Shown here: one piece after another, positions 22,724 to 30,825 of the stretch
Layout of the letters: each line of letters begins with the position of its first letter
Position numbering within the stretch: the stretch's first letter is position 1
Source of the DNA: Luteimonas mephitis DSM 12574
GTDB lineage: Bacteria > Pseudomonadota > Gammaproteobacteria > Xanthomonadales > Xanthomonadaceae
Length of the DNA stretch: 64,000 bases
Assembly (NCBI RefSeq): GCF_000422305.1
Contig: NZ_KE383816.1
Coordinates: 62,001 to 126,000 of the forward strand
Reading direction: 5' to 3'
Made by a program: the position numbers and the translations under genes
The notes under the pieces: generated by a model
Databases searched by the model: none
Told to the model about the DNA's origin: nothing
Seen by the model: only the letters and a program-made list of their open reading frames with translations

Positions 22724-22816
22724 AAGGCGACTTTTAGTCGTGCTGTTGCTGTTGCCGTTGCAGTTGCAGTTGCTGCTGACCTTGATCTTGATCTTCCGGG
22801 CCCCCTCCGAAGCGGC

Positions 22817-23012
22817 GGAGCCGGCGGACAAGACCCGCAGGGCGCCGCACAGGGATGTGCGGCGTTTTCCGCAGGGGCAGGAAGCCCCTTCGGAAAATCC
22901 CGCCGGCTCCGCGGACCCGGTGCGCAACACCGGGCGCGCAGGCGGGGTGTGTTTCTTTGGGTCACGTTTCTTTGCACAAGCAAAGAAAGGTGACTCGCGC
23001 CGTCACGGCGCG
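22817..23012. ncRNA. Candidate structured RNA or mobile structured repeat: array of hairpins
   Basis: An 11-bp stem GGAGCCGGCGG/CCGCCGGCTCC (22817-22827 with 22900-22910) encloses two perfect hairpins: CGCCGCACA-GGGA-TGTGCGGCG (22843-22864, followed by TTTT) and TTTTCCG/CGGAAAA around GGGGC/GCCCC (22865-22897). Three more follow: CCCGGTG-CGCAA-CACCGGG (22916-22934), a 15-bp stem with one mismatch and loop ACAA (22961-22994, core TTTCTTTGC/GCAAAGAAA), and CGCGCCG-TCA-CGGCGCG (22996-23012). Similar TTTCTTTGG...AAGCAAAGAAA sequences are common in intergenic DNA of this group as I recall. Expression and strand are unknown. Confidence 0.5.
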
Positions 23013-23199
23013 AAAGCTCTTGATCCTGGCGATATCGGCCAAACTGCAGGCGGGTCAAGACCCGCGCTGCAGCCGGCGACGAGAGGCGCATCGGGGGCGT
23101 GTCCCCGACCTACGCCGACCATGCAAGCGGGATATTGCACCATTCGCCCCTGCCCGTGATGGCAACCCAGGCCCAACCCCGCCGCGGTAGGATCAGCGG

Positions 23200-23757
23200 A
23201 TGAACGACACCACGAAAGAAACCCCCGAACTCCTTTACCAGGGCGAATGGCTGCGCATGGTCAAGCGCGGCCAGTGGGAGTCCTGCGAACGCACCCACGG
23301 CAAGGACGGCCTGGCGGTGCTGGTGATCGCGGTGACCCCCGACGACCACGTGCTGTTCGTCGAGCAGTACCGCGTGCCGCTGGGCGCGAAGACGATCGAG
23401 ATGCCGGCCGGGCTGGTCGGCGACGACGACGCCGGCGACACCCTGGAAAGCGCCGCGCGCCGCGAACTGATCGAGGAAACCGGCTGGGACGCCGGCCGCA
23501 TCGACGTGCTGCTGGTCGGTCCCACCACCGCCGGCATGAGCAACGAACGCATCGCCTTCGCCCGCGCCCGCGACCTGACGAAGGTGGGCGAAGGCGGCGG
23601 CGTTGCCGACGAGGACATCACCGTCCACAGCATCCCGCGCGCGCAGGCGCCGGCCTGGCTGATGCGCAAGTACGCGGAAGGCTATGAGCTCGACCTCAAG
23701 CTCTGGGCCGGGCTGTGGATGATCGAGCACAACCCGGACGGCTCGCCTGCGGATTGA
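23200..23757 (+). CDS. Nudix hydrolase, ADP-ribose pyrophosphatase type
   Basis: A 185-residue protein with an N-terminal beta domain and Nudix box at about residues 74-96: GDDDAGDTLESAARRELIEE then TGW. The REL-x-EE-x-GW core is intact; the first acidic position of the box is Asp rather than Glu, which the family tolerates. The QYRVPLGAKTIEMPAGLVG segment is typical of ADP-sugar pyrophosphatases of the NudF group, which cleave ADP-ribose to AMP and ribose-5-phosphate. The start is the first ATG of the frame; no alternative is needed. It is convergent with the proline iminopeptidase gene, 15 bp away. Confidence 0.88.
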   Translation: MNDTTKETPELLYQGEWLRMVKRGQWESCERTHGKDGLAVLVIAVTPDDHVLFVEQYRVPLGAKTIEMPAGLVGDDDAGDTLESAARRELIEETGWDAGRIDVLLVGPTTAGMSNERIAFARARDLTKVGEGGGVADEDITVHSIPRAQAPAWLMRKYAEGYELDLKLWAGLWMIEHNPDGSPAD

Positions 23758-23772
23758 TCTCGCCCGGGAGCA

Positions 23773-24714
23773 TCAGGCGAAGCCGTCGGTCGCGCGCACG
23801 AGCGCGTCGACGTTCTCCGGTTCGAACGCCGAATGGCCGGACGCCGGCGAGATCGAAAGTTCAGCCTTCGGCCACGCCTTGTGCAGGTCCCAGGCGTTCT
23901 GGATCGGACAGACCACGTCGTAGCGGCCGTGGACGATGATGCCGGGGATGTCCGCGATCTTCGGTGCGTCGCGCAGCAGCTGGTCATCGACCTCGAAGAA
24001 GCCGCCGTTGACGAAGTAGTGGTTCTCGATCCGCGCGAACGCCAGCGCGAAGCGCGCGTCGGCGTGGCTGTCGGCGAAGTCGGGATCGATGTGCAGGAAG
24101 CTGGTCGCGCCTTCCCACACGCTCCAGGCGCGCGCGGCGGCCAGGCGCGTGGCTTCGTCGTCGCTGGTCAGGCGGCGGTGGAAGGCCGAGATCAGGTCGT
24201 GGCGCTCGACCTCCGGGATCGCCTTGACGTAGTGCTCCCAGGCGTCCGGGAACAGGCGCGACGCGCCCTCCTGGTAGAACCACTCCAGCTCCCAGCGCCG
24301 CAGCATGAAGATGCCGCGCAGCACGAGTTCGGTGACGCGCTTCGGATGCGTTTGCGCATAGGCCAGCGCCAGCGTCGAGCCCCAGGAGCCGCCGAACACC
24401 TGCCACCTGTCGACACCGAGCTTCACCCGCAGCTTCTCGATGTCCTCGACCAGGTCCCAGGTGGTGTTGTCGACCAGGTCCGCATGCGGGGTTGAACGGC
24501 CGCTGCCACGCTGGTCGAACAGCACGATGCGGTACTTCGCCGGGTCGTGGAAACGCCGCATCTTGGCGCTGCAGCCGCCGCCCGGGCCGCCGTGCAGCAG
24601 CACCACCGGCTTGCCATCCGGATTGCCGCACTGCTCGTAGTACAGCGTGTGGCGGCTGTCGACTTCGAGCCTGCCGGTGTCGAAGGGTTCGATCTCGGGA
24701 TAGAGCGTGCGCAT
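23773..24714 (-). CDS. pip: Proline iminopeptidase (alpha/beta hydrolase, S33)
   Basis: A 313-residue cytoplasmic serine peptidase that releases N-terminal proline. The oxyanion motif HGGPGGG is at 41-47 and the nucleophile elbow GGSWGS at 108-113 (Ser110). DQRGSGRSTPHA at 67-78 is a family signature. The catalytic acid and histidine are likely in HGRYDVVCP and the SGHSAFEPEN segment near the C-terminus. Length is normal for the family (about 313-320). There is no signal peptide. It starts at the first ATG. Confidence 0.95.
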   Translation of the reverse strand: MRTLYPEIEPFDTGRLEVDSRHTLYYEQCGNPDGKPVVLLHGGPGGGCSAKMRRFHDPAKYRIVLFDQRGSGRSTPHADLVDNTTWDLVEDIEKLRVKLGVDRWQVFGGSWGSTLALAYAQTHPKRVTELVLRGIFMLRRWELEWFYQEGASRLFPDAWEHYVKAIPEVERHDLISAFHRRLTSDDEATRLAAARAWSVWEGATSFLHIDPDFADSHADARFALAFARIENHYFVNGGFFEVDDQLLRDAPKIADIPGIIVHGRYDVVCPIQNAWDLHKAWPKAELSISPASGHSAFEPENVDALVRATDGFA

Positions 24715-25003
24715 GCGTGGAATCCGTCGAAAAAAGCGTGCGCCGAGTCTATCAGTCGCGTCCGCGCGCCTTTCCGATGGCCGGGTCGGAGGCGAAGTGC
24801 ATCGTGTCGGCGGCGTTGCGCCGGGGCTCGCCGCGCCGGGCCATCCGGCGGACTTCCGTGGACCGCATCCGTGCCCCGGTCAAACCTCCCGGCCCGCCCA
24901 GCCATCGGGCGCGGCCCGATGGCGTTCGCCAGGCCGCGAGCCAACGGTTCGCACGCGCTTCGCCCCCTGCCGTCGCATGGAGATGGAGCGAAAGCTCGCG
25001 GCG

Positions 25004-25855
25004 CTAGCGGGACAGGCGATGACGGCCCAGCGTGACGCGATCCCGCTGTTCCAGGTCGCGCTCGGTCGCGACGTCGACGAAGCCGGCACCCGCGAACAGC
25101 GCGCGCACGGCGGCGCCCTGCTCCCAGCCGTGTTCGACCAGCAGCCAGCCGCCGTCGTGCAGGTGCGCGGGCGCGGCGGCGACGATGGTGCGGATCGCAT
25201 CGAGTCCGTCTGTACCCGAGGCCAGTGCGCCGCGCGGCTCGAAGCGCAGGTCGCCCTGCGCCAGGTGCACGTCGCCTTCGGCGATGTACGGCGGATTGCT
25301 GGCGATCAGGTCGAAGCGCTCGCCGGACAGCGGCGCCAGCCAGTCGCCGGACCGGAACTCCACGTTGCCGATGCCCAGCGTCGCGGCATTGCCGCGGGCC
25401 ACGTCCAGCGCCTCGAGGCTGAGATCGACGGCGACCACCTGCGCCTGCGGCCGTTCGCCCGCGACCGCCAGCGCGATTGCGCCGCTGCCCGTGCCGAGGT
25501 CGGCCACCCGCGCGGCCGCCTGCTCGGGAATCCGCGCCAGCGCGAGTTCGACCAGCAGTTCGGTCTCCGGGCGCGGGATCAGGGTGTCCGGCGTCACCGC
25601 CAGGTCGAAGCGCCAGAAACCGCGCGTTCCCAGCAGGTAGGCGACCGGCTCCCCGGCGGCGCGGCGCGCGACCAGCTGCTCGAAGCGGGCCAGGTCCCGC
25701 TCCGGCACCGGTGCCTCGCCGTGCGCATACAGCCAGCTGCGGCTGCGATCCAGGACGTGCGCCAGCAGCAACGCGGCCTCGCCGGCGGCGACGCGGCCCT
25801 GCGCGGCGCGCAGGCAGGCGTCGGCAGACACTTCCCGGCCGGCCTGGTCAGTCAT
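25004..25855 (-). CDS. prmC: Peptide chain release factor N5-glutamine methyltransferase
   Basis: A 283-residue SAM-dependent methyltransferase that methylates the GGQ glutamine of RF1/RF2. The N-terminal helical domain ends before [20 protein letters not shown], the typical PrmC linker. SAM motif I is GTGSG at 121-125 and the glutamine-binding NPPY is at 187-190. The start at 25855 (MTDQAGRE) is chosen; an ATG four codons upstream is possible. It is not next to prfA here. The 289-bp gap to the proline iminopeptidase gene start holds nothing I recognise. Confidence 0.95.
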   Translation of the reverse strand: MTDQAGREVSADACLRAAQGRVAAGEAALLLAHVLDRSRSWLYAHGEAPVPERDLARFEQLVARRAAGEPVAYLLGTRGFWRFDLAVTPDTLIPRPETELLVELALARIPEQAAARVADLGTGSGAIALAVAGERPQAQVVAVDLSLEALDVARGNAATLGIGNVEFRSGDWLAPLSGERFDLIASNPPYIAEGDVHLAQGDLRFEPRGALASGTDGLDAIRTIVAAAPAHLHDGGWLLVEHGWEQGAAVRALFAGAGFVDVATERDLEQRDRVTLGRHRLSR

Positions 25856-26079
25856 GCCGTTTTGCATCGCCGGGTCGACGGAAACGCGGCCGGAGCCACG
25901 ACATGCCTATCGGAACGGCGTTCATGCGGCCGGGCACGGAAGTGGCGATGGCGCGCCTGCGCGAGTCAATCGTCTTCGGACTGCCATGATTCATTAATTT
26001 ATTTATGTAAAATCAAAGGTTTATGATTAAAAGGAAGCTGCTGGAAGCCAACAGAAGCGATCAGCGACTCTTTGGCACG

Positions 26080-26116
26080 ATAGCTGAAATCTATCGATAG
26101 TATCGATATAATCGAT
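26080..26116 (+). promoter_or_regulatory. OxyR-type binding site (four half-sites at 11-bp steps)
   Basis: The sequence reads ATAG-N7-CTAT-N7-ATCG-N7-CGAT, with half-sites at 26080, 26091, 26102 and 26113. The described OxyR consensus is ATAG-N7-CTAT-N7-ATAG-N7-CTAT, so the first two half-sites are exact and the other two differ by one base each with spacing kept. ahpC is the classical OxyR target and oxyR itself is 1.9 kb downstream. Confidence 0.75.
26107..26112 (+). promoter_or_regulatory. Probable -10 element of the ahpC promoter
   Basis: An exact TATAAT, 89 bp before the ahpC ATG, in the only AT-rich part of the region. No good -35 is seen at 16-18 bp; the nearest positions hold CTGAAA. 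It lies between the third and fourth OxyR half-sites, an overlap that would allow control by both forms of OxyR. Confidence 0.55.
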
Positions 26117-26200
26117 TTTACATATCGATAGGCAACCCCTAACCTGTGCTTCGACGCCGGCAGTCGCCGGCCTTTTCCTGCAACCAACCGAGGAACCCGC

Positions 26201-26764
26201 ATGTCCGTCATCAATACCGAAATCCTGCCGTTCCGCGCCACCGCCTACCAGAATGGCGAGTTCATCGAAGTCACCGACGCCGACCTGAAGGGCAAGTGGT
26301 CCGTGGTGGTGTTCTACCCGGCCGACTTCACCTTCGTCTGCCCGACCGAGCTCGAGGACCTGGCCCTCAACCACGACGAGTTCGAGAAGCTCGGCGTGCA
26401 GATCTTCAGCGTGTCCACGGATACCCACTTTTCGCACAAGGCGTGGCACGACACCTCTGACGCGATCGGCAAGATCAAGTACGCGATGATCGGCGACCCG
26501 ACCGGCACCGTCACCAACAACTTCGACGTGATGCGCCCGGGCGTTGGCCTGGCCGACCGCGGCACCTTCATCATCGACCCGCAGGGCGTGATCCAGGCTG
26601 TCGAAATCACCGCCGAGGGCATCGGCCGCGACGCCAAGGAGCTGCTGCGCAAGGTCAAGGCCGCGCAGTACGTCGCCGCGCATCCCGGCGAAGTGTGCCC
26701 GGCCAAGTGGAAGGAAGGCGAGAAGACCCTGAAGCCGTCGCTGGACCTGGTCGGCAAGATCTAA
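26201..26764 (+). CDS. ahpC: Alkyl hydroperoxide reductase subunit C (2-Cys peroxiredoxin)
   Basis: A 187-residue typical 2-Cys peroxiredoxin of exactly the family length. Peroxidatic Cys47 is in DFTFVCPTE and resolving Cys166 in [10 protein letters not shown]. The protein reduces H2O2 and organic peroxides in the cytoplasm and is re-reduced by AhpF. It is first gene of the peroxide module ahpC-ahpF-oxyR and lies behind an OxyR-like site. Confidence 0.98.
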   Translation: MSVINTEILPFRATAYQNGEFIEVTDADLKGKWSVVVFYPADFTFVCPTELEDLALNHDEFEKLGVQIFSVSTDTHFSHKAWHDTSDAIGKIKYAMIGDPTGTVTNNFDVMRPGVGLADRGTFIIDPQGVIQAVEITAEGIGRDAKELLRKVKAAQYVAAHPGEVCPAKWKEGEKTLKPSLDLVGKI

Positions 26765-26779
26765 GCGCCACCACCATTT

Positions 26780-26809
26780 CCATCCCCGCGCGAGCGGGGG
26801 TGGGGATGG
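26780..26809 (+). terminator. Hairpin between ahpC and ahpF, possible attenuator
   Basis: Stem CCATCCCC/GGGGATGG encloses a GC-rich loop, 16 bp after the ahpC stop. There is no T run, so it may only reduce readthrough or stabilise the ahpC transcript, which is usually made in excess of ahpF. Confidence 0.4.
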
Positions 26810-26921
26810 ACCGGAACCCGTGCATGCCGGCGCGGTTTGCGGTCCACCCCCACGCCGGAAGCGACCTGCCGCGCGCAGGGCGCACGTCACGCCTTTGCCT
26901 TGAACACGGAGACTCGAAGCC

Positions 26922-28514
26922 ATGCTCGACGATGACCTGAAGACCCAACTCGCCGCCTACCTGGAGCGCCTGGTGCGCCCGGTGGTGCTGGTCGCCTCGG
27001 TCGATGACGGCGACAAGTCGCGCGAACTGCTGGCACTGCTGGAAGACATCCGCGCACTGTCGGACAAGGTCGGCGTCGAGGTGCGCCGCGACGACGGCGA
27101 GCGCAAGCCTTCCTTCGCGATCACCTCCCCCGGACACGACATCAGCCTGCGCTTCGCCGGCATCCCGCTCGGCCACGAGTTCACCTCGCTGGTGCTGGCC
27201 CTGCTGCAGGTGGGCGGGCATCCGTCCAAGGCCGCGCAGGAGCTGCTGGAACGGGTGCGCGCGCTTGAGGGCGAGTATCGCTTCGAAACCTATTTCTCGC
27301 TGTCGTGCCAGAGCTGCCCGGACGTGGTCCAGGCGCTGAACCTGGCCGCGGTGCTGAACCCGAACATCCACCACGTCGCGATCGACGGCGCGCTGTTCCA
27401 GGCCGAGGTCGAGGCGCGCGAGGTGATGTCGGTGCCGTCGGTGTTCCTCAACGGCGCGCCGTTCGACCAGGGCCGGATGAGCCTGGAGCAGATCGTCGCG
27501 AAGCTCGACACCGGTGCCGCCGCGCGCGACGCCGCCGCCATCGACGGCAAGGACACGTTCGACGTGCTGGTCGTCGGCGGGGGCCCAGCCGGTGCCGCGG
27601 CCGCGATCTACGCCGCGCGCAAGGGCATCCGCACCGGCGTGGTGGCCGAGCGCTTCGGCGGCCAGGTGCTGGACACGATGGCGATCGAGAACTTCATCTC
27701 CGTGCAGGAGACCGAAGGCCCGAAGCTGGCCGCGCAGATGGAACAGCACGTGCGCCAGTACGACGTCGACATCATGAACCTGCAGCGCGCCAGCGCGCTG
27801 GAGCAGGACGACGACGGCATCACCACGGTGAAGCTCGAAAGCGGCGCCTCGCTGCGCGCGCGCAGCGTGGTCCTGTCCACCGGCGCCCGCTGGCGGCAGA
27901 TGGGCGTGCCCGGCGAGGACCAGTACCGCAACAAGGGCGTGGCCTACTGCCCGCACTGCGACGGCCCGCTGTTCAAGGGCAAGCGGGTGGCGGTGATCGG
28001 CGGCGGCAACTCGGGCGTGGAGGCGGCGATCGACCTGGCCGGCCTGGTCGCCCACGTCACCCTGATCGAGTTCGACCACCAGCTGCGCGCCGACGAAGTG
28101 CTGCAGCGCAAGCTGCGCAGCCTGCGCAACGTCGACGTCATCACCTCCGGCCAGACCCTGGAAGTGCTGGGCGACGGCAATCGCGTCACCGGGCTGGTGT
28201 ACCGGGACCGCGTCGCCGGCGACAGCCATCGCATCGAACTGGAGGGCGTGTTCGTGCAGATCGGCCTGCTGCCCAATACCGAGTGGCTCAAGGGCACCGT
28301 CAAGCTCTCGCCGCGCGGCGAGATCGAGGTCGACCACGCCGGCCGCACCTCGCTGCCGGGCGTGTTCGCCGCCGGCGATGCGACCACCACGCCTTACAAG
28401 CAGATCGTCATCGCGATGGGCGCCGGCGCGACGGCCGCGCTGAGCGCGTTCGACCACCTGATCCGCACCAGCAGCCCGGCGGTGAAGGTGGCGGCAGAGG
28501 CCGAAGTCGCCTGA
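26922..28514 (+). CDS. ahpF: Alkyl hydroperoxide reductase subunit F
   Basis: A 530-residue flavoprotein disulfide reductase. The N-terminal tandem thioredoxin-fold domain carries CQSC (Cys129/Cys132), which passes electrons to AhpC. The FAD site [10 protein letters not shown] starts at about 219. The redox-active CPHC (Cys343/Cys346) lies in the NADH domain, followed by [13 protein letters not shown] and the second FAD contact [15 protein letters not shown]. It uses NADH to reduce AhpC. It follows ahpC by 157 bp and is followed by oxyR on the same strand. Confidence 0.98.
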   Translation: MLDDDLKTQLAAYLERLVRPVVLVASVDDGDKSRELLALLEDIRALSDKVGVEVRRDDGERKPSFAITSPGHDISLRFAGIPLGHEFTSLVLALLQVGGHPSKAAQELLERVRALEGEYRFETYFSLSCQSCPDVVQALNLAAVLNPNIHHVAIDGALFQAEVEAREVMSVPSVFLNGAPFDQGRMSLEQIVAKLDTGAAARDAAAIDGKDTFDVLVVGGGPAGAAAAIYAARKGIRTGVVAERFGGQVLDTMAIENFISVQETEGPKLAAQMEQHVRQYDVDIMNLQRASALEQDDDGITTVKLESGASLRARSVVLSTGARWRQMGVPGEDQYRNKGVAYCPHCDGPLFKGKRVAVIGGGNSGVEAAIDLAGLVAHVTLIEFDHQLRADEVLQRKLRSLRNVDVITSGQTLEVLGDGNRVTGLVYRDRVAGDSHRIELEGVFVQIGLLPNTEWLKGTVKLSPRGEIEVDHAGRTSLPGVFAAGDATTTPYKQIVIAMGAGATAALSAFDHLIRTSSPAVKVAAEAEVA

Positions 28515-28635
28515 CGCGGCCTGCCGGTCCGGGATGCGCTTTGCCCTCCCCCGCGCCGCGAGGGAGTGAAACACGAACGCGCCCGGGGATCCGGGCACCG
28601 TCCCGGCAAGGGCGACATGAAGCAGAGGACCTCCC

Positions 28636-29589
28636 ATGAACCTGCGTGACCTCAAGTACTTCGTCGCCCTCGCCGAGCACCTGCACTTCGGCCGCGCCGC
28701 CGCCGCCTGCTTCGTCAGCCAGCCCACGCTGTCCACCCAGATCCGCAAGCTGGAGGAGGAACTGGGCGTGCCGCTGGTCGAACGCGCGCCGCGCAAGGTG
28801 ATGCTGACTCCCGCCGGGCGCGACGTGGCCGCGCGCGCGCGCCGCGTCGTCGCCGACATCGAGCAGATGCGCGAAGCCGCGCGGCGCAGCCAGGACCCCG
28901 AGGCGGGCACGGTCACCCTGGGCATCTTCCCGACGCTCGGCCCATACCTGCTGCCGCACGTGGTGCCCGGCATCCGCGCGCGTTTCCCGCAGCTTGAACT
29001 GCTGCTGGTCGAGGAAAAGAGCGACGTGCTGCTCTCGCGCCTGCACGAGGGCCGGCTCGACGCCGCGTTGCTCGCGCTGCCGGTACACGACGACCAGCTG
29101 CACGTCGAATTCCTGTTCGAGGAGCCGTTCGTGCTTGCCGTGCCGGAAGCCCATGCGCTGGCGCAGCACGATTCGCTGTCGCTGCGCGACCTCGCCAACG
29201 AACGCCTGCTGCTGCTCGCCGACGGCCACTGCCTGCGCGAACAGGCGCTCGACGTGTGCCACATGTCGGGTGCCAGCGAGAAGGCCGAGTTCCAGGCCAC
29301 CAGCCTGGAGACGCTGCGGCAGATGGTCGCGGCGGACGTCGGCGTGACCCTGCTGCCGACGCTCGCGGTGAAGCCGCCGGTCGCACGCTCGGACAACATC
29401 CGCCTGGTCCGCTTCCGCGACAACGCGCCAAGCCGGCGGATCGCGATGGTCTGGCGCAGGAGTTCGGCGATGGCCGGTTTCCTGGAACAGCTGTCGGGCG
29501 TGTTCCGCCAGCTGCCCGCCGACCTGCTGGTTCCCACCGCCGAAGCCGGGAGCCTGTTCACGCACGCGCCGGGCATCTCGGGCGCCTGA
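28636..29589 (+). CDS. oxyR: Peroxide-sensing LysR-type regulator OxyR
   Basis: A 317-residue LysR regulator. The N-terminal winged helix-turn-helix (residues 1-60) contains FGRAAAACFVSQPTLSTQIR. The two redox cysteines of E. coli OxyR are at the same numbers, Cys199 and Cys208 (GHCLREQALDVC). It activates or represses ahp and related genes when these cysteines form a disulfide. A hairpin GCCCGG-GGAT-CCGGGC at 28581-28596 lies in the gap after ahpF, so some transcription may stop there. ATG start with AGGACC nearby. Confidence 0.96.
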   Translation: MNLRDLKYFVALAEHLHFGRAAAACFVSQPTLSTQIRKLEEELGVPLVERAPRKVMLTPAGRDVAARARRVVADIEQMREAARRSQDPEAGTVTLGIFPTLGPYLLPHVVPGIRARFPQLELLLVEEKSDVLLSRLHEGRLDAALLALPVHDDQLHVEFLFEEPFVLAVPEAHALAQHDSLSLRDLANERLLLLADGHCLREQALDVCHMSGASEKAEFQATSLETLRQMVAADVGVTLLPTLAVKPPVARSDNIRLVRFRDNAPSRRIAMVWRRSSAMAGFLEQLSGVFRQLPADLLVPTAEAGSLFTHAPGISGA

Positions 29590-29756
29590 GTCCGCGATCC
29601 ACGCCGGCACTGGCGGCGATGCCGCGAGGCGGTTCCGGCATGCGCGGGCGTCGTGGGGCAAACGCCTCCACGCTCTGACAGGCGCGGCCTGAGCCGCGAT
29701 CTTCCGACCCGTGCCGGGCGATGTGCATGAACGCCAGGGCGTTGCCCGGAGTTCCC

Positions 29757-30677
29757 TCAGACGGGCTGTTCGGGCAGCCGCGAACGGCCCTTCAGGCCGG
29801 CGAGGAAAATGCCCGCCAGGCTCAGGCCGAGGCCGAGCCATTCGCGCGGCTGCGTGGCCCGCTCGAACAGCCAGACGTCCAGCACGAACGCCACCACCGG
29901 TTGCAGCAGCAACAACAGGCCCACCAGCGCCACCCGCAGGTGCGACATCGCGCGCGAGATCAGTACCCAGCTCAGGCAGTGTCCGACGCCGGCCAGCGCC
30001 AGCAGCACCACCAGCGACTTCAGCGACGGGATCGCGAATGCCGCACCTTCCGCCAGCCCGGCCCCGCCGAGGAACGCCGCGCTGACCAGCGCCGCGATCC
30101 CCAGCACCTGCGCCACCGGCGCCGAGCGCGCCTGGTCGACGTGCGCTTCGCGCTGCGAGCGGCGCAGGGTGAGGTTGTAGGCCGCGTAGCAGACGCCGGT
30201 GCCCAGGCCCAGCCATACGCCCCAGCGGTATTGCGGCGGCAGGGTGGACCAGTTCGACCCGAGCATCAGCCACAGCCCGGCGAAGGCCAGCAGCAGCCCG
30301 GCCAGGAAGCGCGGGCCGAGGCGTTCGTGGAAGAACAGCACGCCGGCCAGCGCCATGAAGAACACCTGCGCATTTCCCAGCAGCGTCGCCAGGCCCGGGC
30401 CGACCAGCAGGATGCTGCGATGCCACAGCCACAGGTCGGCGGCGAAGAACGCGCCGGTGACCGCGATCCAGCCCCAGGTCCGCGGCGCCAGCGCGTGCCA
30501 GCCGCCCGACGCCAGCACCCAGCCGAGCAGCATCGTCCCGGCGAACGCCATGCGCCAGAACGCCGACACCGTCGGCGGCGTGCCGGCCAGTTCCACCATG
30601 ATCCCGTTGGTGCCGATGATCGCGGCGCCGGCCAGCATCCAGGCCAGCGCCCGGGGTTCGGTCTTCGAATGGGTCAT
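29757..30677 (-). CDS. EamA/DMT superfamily transporter
   Basis: A 306-residue membrane protein with ten hydrophobic segments in two homologous halves of five, the EamA (drug/metabolite transporter) layout. The first half has ALAWMLAGAAIIGTNGIMVE and FFHERLGPRF; the second ends LVGLLLLLQPVVAFVLDVWLF. Substrate unknown. The start at 30677 (MTHSKTEPRA) is taken because 32 residues upstream are His/Arg-rich and not membrane-like. It is monocistronic, convergent with oxyR. Confidence 0.9.
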   Translation of the reverse strand: MTHSKTEPRALAWMLAGAAIIGTNGIMVELAGTPPTVSAFWRMAFAGTMLLGWVLASGGWHALAPRTWGWIAVTGAFFAADLWLWHRSILLVGPGLATLLGNAQVFFMALAGVLFFHERLGPRFLAGLLLAFAGLWLMLGSNWSTLPPQYRWGVWLGLGTGVCYAAYNLTLRRSQREAHVDQARSAPVAQVLGIAALVSAAFLGGAGLAEGAAFAIPSLKSLVVLLALAGVGHCLSWVLISRAMSHLRVALVGLLLLLQPVVAFVLDVWLFERATQPREWLGLGLSLAGIFLAGLKGRSRLPEQPV

Positions 30678-30825
30678 CGACGCGCCTGCATGGCCTCGCC
30701 GGAGCGGCGATCGCACATGGTAATGACTCCGGCGGATCCGGCCGTGGCCGTGATCGCTTCCATCGCAAGCCAAGGCACCCCGGGCTGCTCCCGCGGAAAT
30801 GCCCCGCCCGCTGGCGCTGCGGCCC

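Larger units (their letters stand above)
22639..23199. other. Structured non-coding region between exonuclease and Nudix genes
   Basis: 561 bases without a credible gene. From left to right: a family-1 REP pair (22648-22723), a TTGC-rich simple-sequence stretch (about 22740-22790), then a series of strong hairpins (22817-23012), then about 180 bases with no clear feature before the Nudix ATG. A 111-codon reading frame at 22855-23190 crosses the hairpins and is rejected as a protein. Confidence 0.7.
25868..26200. other. AT-rich regulatory region upstream of ahpC
   Basis: 333 bases between prmC and ahpC. The part from about 25985 to 26135 is strikingly AT-rich against GC-rich flanks. It holds four ATCGAT units, an OxyR-like tetrad and a -10 hexamer. 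An 80-codon minus-strand frame (25999-26241) runs through it but overlaps the ahpC start and has no family features. Confidence 0.7.

Noticed and set aside
22855-23190. 111-codon frame across the hairpin array
   Set aside because: Its codons are built from inverted-repeat arms and the translation has no domain. It is the kind of small protein often called on this repeat.
25999-26241. 80-codon minus-strand frame over the ahpC promoter
   Set aside because: It overlaps the ahpC start and the OxyR-like site and shows no family features; AT-rich promoter DNA explains it.
26655-29576. 973-codon minus-strand frame opposite ahpF and oxyR
   Set aside because: It spans two real genes with all catalytic residues on the other strand; no plausible product.
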